DNA of 64,000 bases, from assembly GCA_035626475.1 (NCBI GenBank), contig DASPNP010000050.1, positions 1 through 64,000 on the forward strand, read 5' to 3'. The stretch comes from DASPKT01 sp035626475. Its GTDB lineage: Bacteria; Pseudomonadota; Alphaproteobacteria; Azospirillales; Azospirillaceae. This document shows, piece after piece, positions 61,166-64,000 of this stretch (positions are counted from its first letter, which is position 1; every line of letters begins with the position of its first letter). A program made the position numbers and the translations under genes. The notes beneath the pieces are model-generated. The model was not told the origin of the DNA and ran no database searches. It saw only the letters and a list, made by a program, of their open reading frames with translations.

Positions 61166-61729
61166 CTACTTGCCTACCACCCCGCAGGCGATGCGGGCGC
61201 CGCCGCCGCCCAGCGGTTCCGGCTGGTCGGAATAATTGTCGCCGCCGGCATGGATCATCAGCGCCCGGCCCTGCAGGTCGGCCAGCTTCAGCTGCGGCGC
61301 GGTGACCGCCGTGGTGGCCTTGCCGCTCGCTTCGACGGTCAGGGCCGGCAGGTCGCCCTTGTGCCCGCCCTGGCCCTTCGGGCCGACATGCTTGCCGGTG
61401 TTGGCCGGGTCGTAATGGCCGCCGGCGGCGAGTGCCGCGGTCTTCTTGCCGTCCTTCTCGGCCGGTTCGCAGCTGGGATTCTGGTGCAGGTGGAAGCCGC
61501 GCGATCCCGCCGGCAGATCCTTCAGGTCCGGCATGAGGACGAGGCCGCTGGCCGTCTCCTCGGCCGTGATGGTGCCGATGGCGGCGCCGATGCCGTCGGC
61601 CGTGACCTTGTACATGGTGGTGGTGACGCGCGGCCCGGGCGCGCCCTGCGCCACACCCTGACCCTGCGCGAGTGCCGGCGCCGCCAGCGCCAGGGCGGCC
61701 ATACCGGCCAAGACTGCATGCGTCCTCAT
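61166..61729 (-). CDS. sodC: Superoxide dismutase, Cu-Zn
   Basis: A 187-residue protein with signal peptide (MRTHAVLAGMAALALAAPALAQG) and GGGAGGGAACG before ATG 61729. Metal ligands are visible: H80, H82 (GFHLHQNPSC), H105 bridging (GGHYDP), H114, H123 and D126 (KHVGPKGQGGHKGDLP), H160 (MIHAGGDNYSD). Disulfide cysteines C87 and C182. Periplasmic removal of superoxide. Single gene. Confidence 0.96.
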   Translation of the reverse strand: MRTHAVLAGMAALALAAPALAQGQGVAQGAPGPRVTTTMYKVTADGIGAAIGTITAEETASGLVLMPDLKDLPAGSRGFHLHQNPSCEPAEKDGKKTAALAAGGHYDPANTGKHVGPKGQGGHKGDLPALTVEASGKATTAVTAPQLKLADLQGRALMIHAGGDNYSDQPEPLGGGGARIACGVVGK

Positions 61730-61823
61730 CGTTCCCTCCCATGGATGCATCATTCCCGGAACGGTAGGGGGCTTGGAGCGAAGGGGGGAAGGGCGCAGTC
61801 GGGGGAGCCCGTTCGGGCGCCTG

Positions 61824-62456
61824 TCAAGTCCGATGCGCCGCCAGGAAGGTCTCCACCGCCGCCGCGATGATCCGTGCCTGCTCCCGGGGGCCGGTGCCCT
61901 CGCCGATGTCCAGCAGCGAGCGCAGATGCAGCGGCGTCTGCATCATGCCCAGGAACTGCTCGGCCGCCAGCGCCGGGTCCGGCACCCGCAGCCGCCCAGC
62001 CGACGCGGCCGCCGCCAGGTACGCCGTCAACCGCCGCCGCACCGTCGCCGGCCCGCCCTCGAAGAACAGGCGGCCCAGCTCGGGGAAGCGGACGGCCTCG
62101 CCGACGGTGATCCGGTAGATCGCCAGCGCCTCCGGATGCAGCAGCAGCGCCACGAAGCGGCGCCCGAACGACTCCAGCGCCGCGCGCGGATCGTCGGCCG
62201 GCGCCTCGGGCTCGGTCTCCTGCTTCCAATGGCTGGCCCACTCGCCGGAGACGACACGGGCGAACAGCTCCTCCTTGCCCTGGAAATGGGCGTAGAGCGT
62301 CGCCTTTGAGACGCCGGCGGTGCGGGCGATGGCGTCCATGCTGGCGGCGCCGAAGCCCTGCTGCAGGAAGACCTCCTTGGCGGCGGCGAGGATCTGCGCG
62401 GCCTTGGCGGGCAACGGCGCATCGGGGCGGGAAGGGGGGATGTCGGCCTGTGCCAT
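61824..62456 (-). CDS. TetR/AcrR family transcriptional regulator
   Basis: A 210-residue protein with a TetR helix-turn-helix (AAQILAAAKEVFLQQGFGAASMDAIARTAGVSKATLYAHFQGKEELFARVV) and an AcrR-type C-terminal ligand domain. It is divergent from the HlyD/EmrB efflux genes, with a perfect dyad between them (62497-62515), which it likely binds to repress both. Inducer unknown. Confidence 0.94.
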   Translation of the reverse strand: MAQADIPPSRPDAPLPAKAAQILAAAKEVFLQQGFGAASMDAIARTAGVSKATLYAHFQGKEELFARVVSGEWASHWKQETEPEAPADDPRAALESFGRRFVALLLHPEALAIYRITVGEAVRFPELGRLFFEGGPATVRRRLTAYLAAAASAGRLRVPDPALAAEQFLGMMQTPLHLRSLLDIGEGTGPREQARIIAAAVETFLAAHRT

Positions 62457-62496
62457 TGACAGAGTATGCCCGCCGCCCCATCCTCGTTCAACAGTT

Positions 62497-62515
62497 GAAC
62501 TGAACGGTTCAGTTC
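62497..62515. promoter_or_regulatory. TetR-type operator
   Basis: GAACTGAACGGTTCAGTTC, a perfect 9+9 palindrome about a single central base, inside the 78-bp divergent gap between the TetR and hlyD genes; 20 bp before the hlyD start. The CAGTT half-site is repeated just outside it on the right. Confidence 0.75.
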
Positions 62516-62534
62516 AGTTGCGGAGAGGTAAGGA

Positions 62535-63623
62535 ATGCGCGTCCCGCTCGCCGCCGGTGCCGTCCTGGTGCTGGGCCTCGCCGCCTGGGGCGGCTGGGGC
62601 TGGTGGAGCGCGTGGCGGCTGACGGAGCGCACCGACAACGCCTTCCTTGCCGCCGACATCATCGCCGTCGCCTCCGCCCTGGAAGCGCCCGTGGCGGAGG
62701 TCGCGGTCGCCGATAATGCGCGGGTGCGCCGGGGCGACCTGCTGGTGCGGCTGGACGACGCCGCCTTCGCCGCCGCCCTGCGCAAGGCCGAGGCGGAGCG
62801 CGCCGTGGCGTCGGCCGCGAGGACCGGCGCCGAGGGAAGGCTGCGGCTGCAGAGAGCGCGGATCGAGGAGGCGCGTTCGATGGTGGCCGCGCGCGAGGCG
62901 GAGAGCGTGCTGGCGGCCTCCGACCACCGGCGCGTGACCTCGCTGATGCCCGACAATGTCGCCAGTCGCCGCCGCTTCGAGGAGACCGAGGCGGAGCGCC
63001 GCCGGGCAGCGGCAGAGCTGGCCCGCGCCGCCGCCGCCGTGACCGCCGCGGAGGAGGAGATGACGGTGCTGGCGGCGGAAGCCGAGGAGGCCGCCGCCCA
63101 TCTCGCCCGCGCCGAGGCCGACCTCGCCGCCGCCGCGCTGGATCTGGAGCGCGCGACGGTGCGGGCGCCTGCCGACGGGTGGGTCGGCAATGTCGGCGTG
63201 CGGGCGGGGGAGTATGTCAAGGCGGGACGCCAGCTTCTGGCGCTGGTGCCCGCCGGCGGGCTTCACGTCGTCGCCAACTTCAAGGAGACGCAGCTGCCGC
63301 GCATGCGCCCGGGCCAGCCCGTGGCGATCAAGGTGGACGCGCTCCCCGACCGCACGCTGCGCGGCCGGATCGAGAGCTTCGCCCCGGCCAGCGGCGCCCT
63401 GTTCAGCCTGCTGCCGCCGGAGAACGCCACCGGCAACTACAGCAAGGTGGTGCAGCGCGTGCCGGTCCGCATCCGGCTGGAGGAGCCGGACGCCGCGGCG
63501 GTGCTGCGGCCAGGCCTGTCGGCGGTCGTGTCGGTCGATACCGGCGATGCCGGAGAGGGGGCGCCGCTTGCCGACAAGTCCCCGTGGGCGCCCGGCGGCG
63601 CGCCGCTCGTCTCGGCCCAATGA
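62535..63623 (+). CDS. HlyD/EmrA-type membrane fusion protein
   Basis: A 362-residue protein with an N-terminal membrane helix (PLAAGAVLVLGLAAWGGWGWW), lipoyl halves (TERTDNAFLAADIIAVASALEAPVAEVAVADNARVRRGDLLVRLDD and ATVRAPADGWVGNVGVRAGEYVKAGRQLLALVP), a long alpha-hairpin between them (about 80-205), and a beta-barrel (LHVVANFKETQLPRMRPGQPVAIKVDALPDRTLRGRIESF). EmrA-type adaptor linking the inner-membrane pump to an outer-membrane channel. Its stop overlaps the emrB start (ATGA). Confidence 0.94.
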   Translation: MRVPLAAGAVLVLGLAAWGGWGWWSAWRLTERTDNAFLAADIIAVASALEAPVAEVAVADNARVRRGDLLVRLDDAAFAAALRKAEAERAVASAARTGAEGRLRLQRARIEEARSMVAAREAESVLAASDHRRVTSLMPDNVASRRRFEETEAERRRAAAELARAAAAVTAAEEEMTVLAAEAEEAAAHLARAEADLAAAALDLERATVRAPADGWVGNVGVRAGEYVKAGRQLLALVPAGGLHVVANFKETQLPRMRPGQPVAIKVDALPDRTLRGRIESFAPASGALFSLLPPENATGNYSKVVQRVPVRIRLEEPDAAAVLRPGLSAVVSVDTGDAGEGAPLADKSPWAPGGAPLVSAQ

Positions 63624-64000
63624 CACCGCCCGAACGCCTGTCCACGCGCGACCGGGTGGGTTTCACCGCCCTGGGCGTGGGCATGTTCATGGCCCTGCTG
63701 GACGTGCAGATCGTCGCCTCCTCGCTGGGCGAGCTGCGGGCCGGCCTGTCGGCCAGCGCCGACGAGATCAGCTGGGTGCAGACCTCCTACCTGATCGGCG
63801 AGGTCATCATGATCCCGCTGACCGGCTTCCTGTCGCGCCTGCTCTCCACCCGCATCCTCTTCGCCCTCTCGGCCACCGGCTTCACCCTGGCCAGCATCGC
63901 CTGCGCGCTGGCGACGACGCTGGACGGGATGATCGCGGCGCGGGCTGTGCAGGGCTTCCTCGGCGGCGCCATGGTCCCCTCGCTGTTCGTCGCCATCTTC
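63620..64000 (+). CDS. EmrB/QacA (DHA2) family MFS efflux pump, 3' end cut by window edge
   Basis: 127 visible residues: MTPPERLSTRDRVGFTALGVGMFMALLDVQIVASSLGELRAGLSASADEISWVQTSYLIGEVIMIPLTGFLSRLLSTRILF, with the LDxxIV and W-x-x-x-YLI patterns of 14-helix DHA2 pumps. Coupled by overlap to the HlyD gene and controlled with it by the divergent TetR protein (inferred). Confidence 0.92.
   Translation, partial: MTPPERLSTRDRVGFTALGVGMFMALLDVQIVASSLGELRAGLSASADEISWVQTSYLIGEVIMIPLTGFLSRLLSTRILFALSATGFTLASIACALATTLDGMIAARAVQGFLGGAMVPSLFVAIF

Overview
The window is a very GC-rich (about 70% by eye), densely packed stretch of bacterial chromosome, almost certainly from an alphaproteobacterium and probably from the Rhodospirillales. 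Reasons: the glyQ-glyS-ppdK order; the UPF0262, small tyrosine-phosphatase-like, infA, maf, RNase E/G, yacG, tRNA-Phe block; DUF2948 next to short-form hisG and hisD; and a long-chain polyprenyl diphosphate synthase. It holds about 60 protein genes and three tRNA genes (Pro-CGG, Thr-GGT, Phe-GAA). I see no rRNA, CRISPR array, transposase or phage gene. The genus cannot be named from sequence alone.

Layout. 1-5.6 kb: an ABC exporter whose permease is fused to an M1-type peptidase (cut by the left edge), then a helical hypothetical gene and a guanine-deaminase-like gene. 5.6-6.0 kb: a non-coding cluster of nested palindromic repeats. 6.0-17.2 kb: mostly minus strand; an orphan ParD-like antitoxin, a COG3146 acyltransferase-like protein, RidA, a secreted helical-repeat protein, a three-gene lipid-linked sugar operon (GT2, LAB_N, ArnT-like), nicotinamidase, a LuxR-type response regulator with a degenerate receiver, a glycosyltransferase-like protein, a tyrosine phosphatase and tRNA-Pro. 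17.2-23.5 kb: polyprenyl synthase, then DUF2007, methyltransferase, S49 peptidase, TrkH, M28 peptidase. 23.6-29.8 kb: glyQ, glyS, ppdK. 30-35 kb: a PRC-barrel protein, LysE exporter, AraC regulator and a HAMP/coiled-coil membrane protein. 35-42 kb: cell-surface polysaccharide genes (GT4, GT9, O-antigen ligase, sugar epimerase) interleaved with ygfZ and a Sel1/SPOR protein; three convergent pairs overlap at their 3' ends. 42-48 kb: an FAD oxidoreductase preceded by a 49-residue protein, dcd, murA, and a PadR-MFS pair. 47.7-53.8 kb: the DUF2948-hisG-hisD-UPF0262-phosphatase-infA-maf-rng-yacG-tRNA-Phe block. 54-64 kb: a stand-alone LigD-type primase-polymerase, a multidomain TPR protein, AsmA, a second GT39/GT2 pair, sodC, and a divergent TetR / HlyD-EmrB efflux locus with a clear operator (cut by the right edge).

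Themes: envelope building (two lipid-carrier glycosylation gene sets, heptosyltransferase and O-antigen ligase genes, murA, AsmA) and efflux units each paired with a local regulator (TetR-EmrAB; PadR-MFS; AraC-LysE). At least four families of dispersed palindromic repeats sit in the three longest gene-free stretches and in some shorter gaps. I did not find a complete system that I can call undescribed. The most unusual items are the ABC permease-peptidase fusion, the aspartate-less response regulator, the hairpin that covers the hisG ribosome binding site, the BRCT-like/MerR-like/TPR fusion, and the repeat nested inside a repeat at 5.7-5.96 kb.
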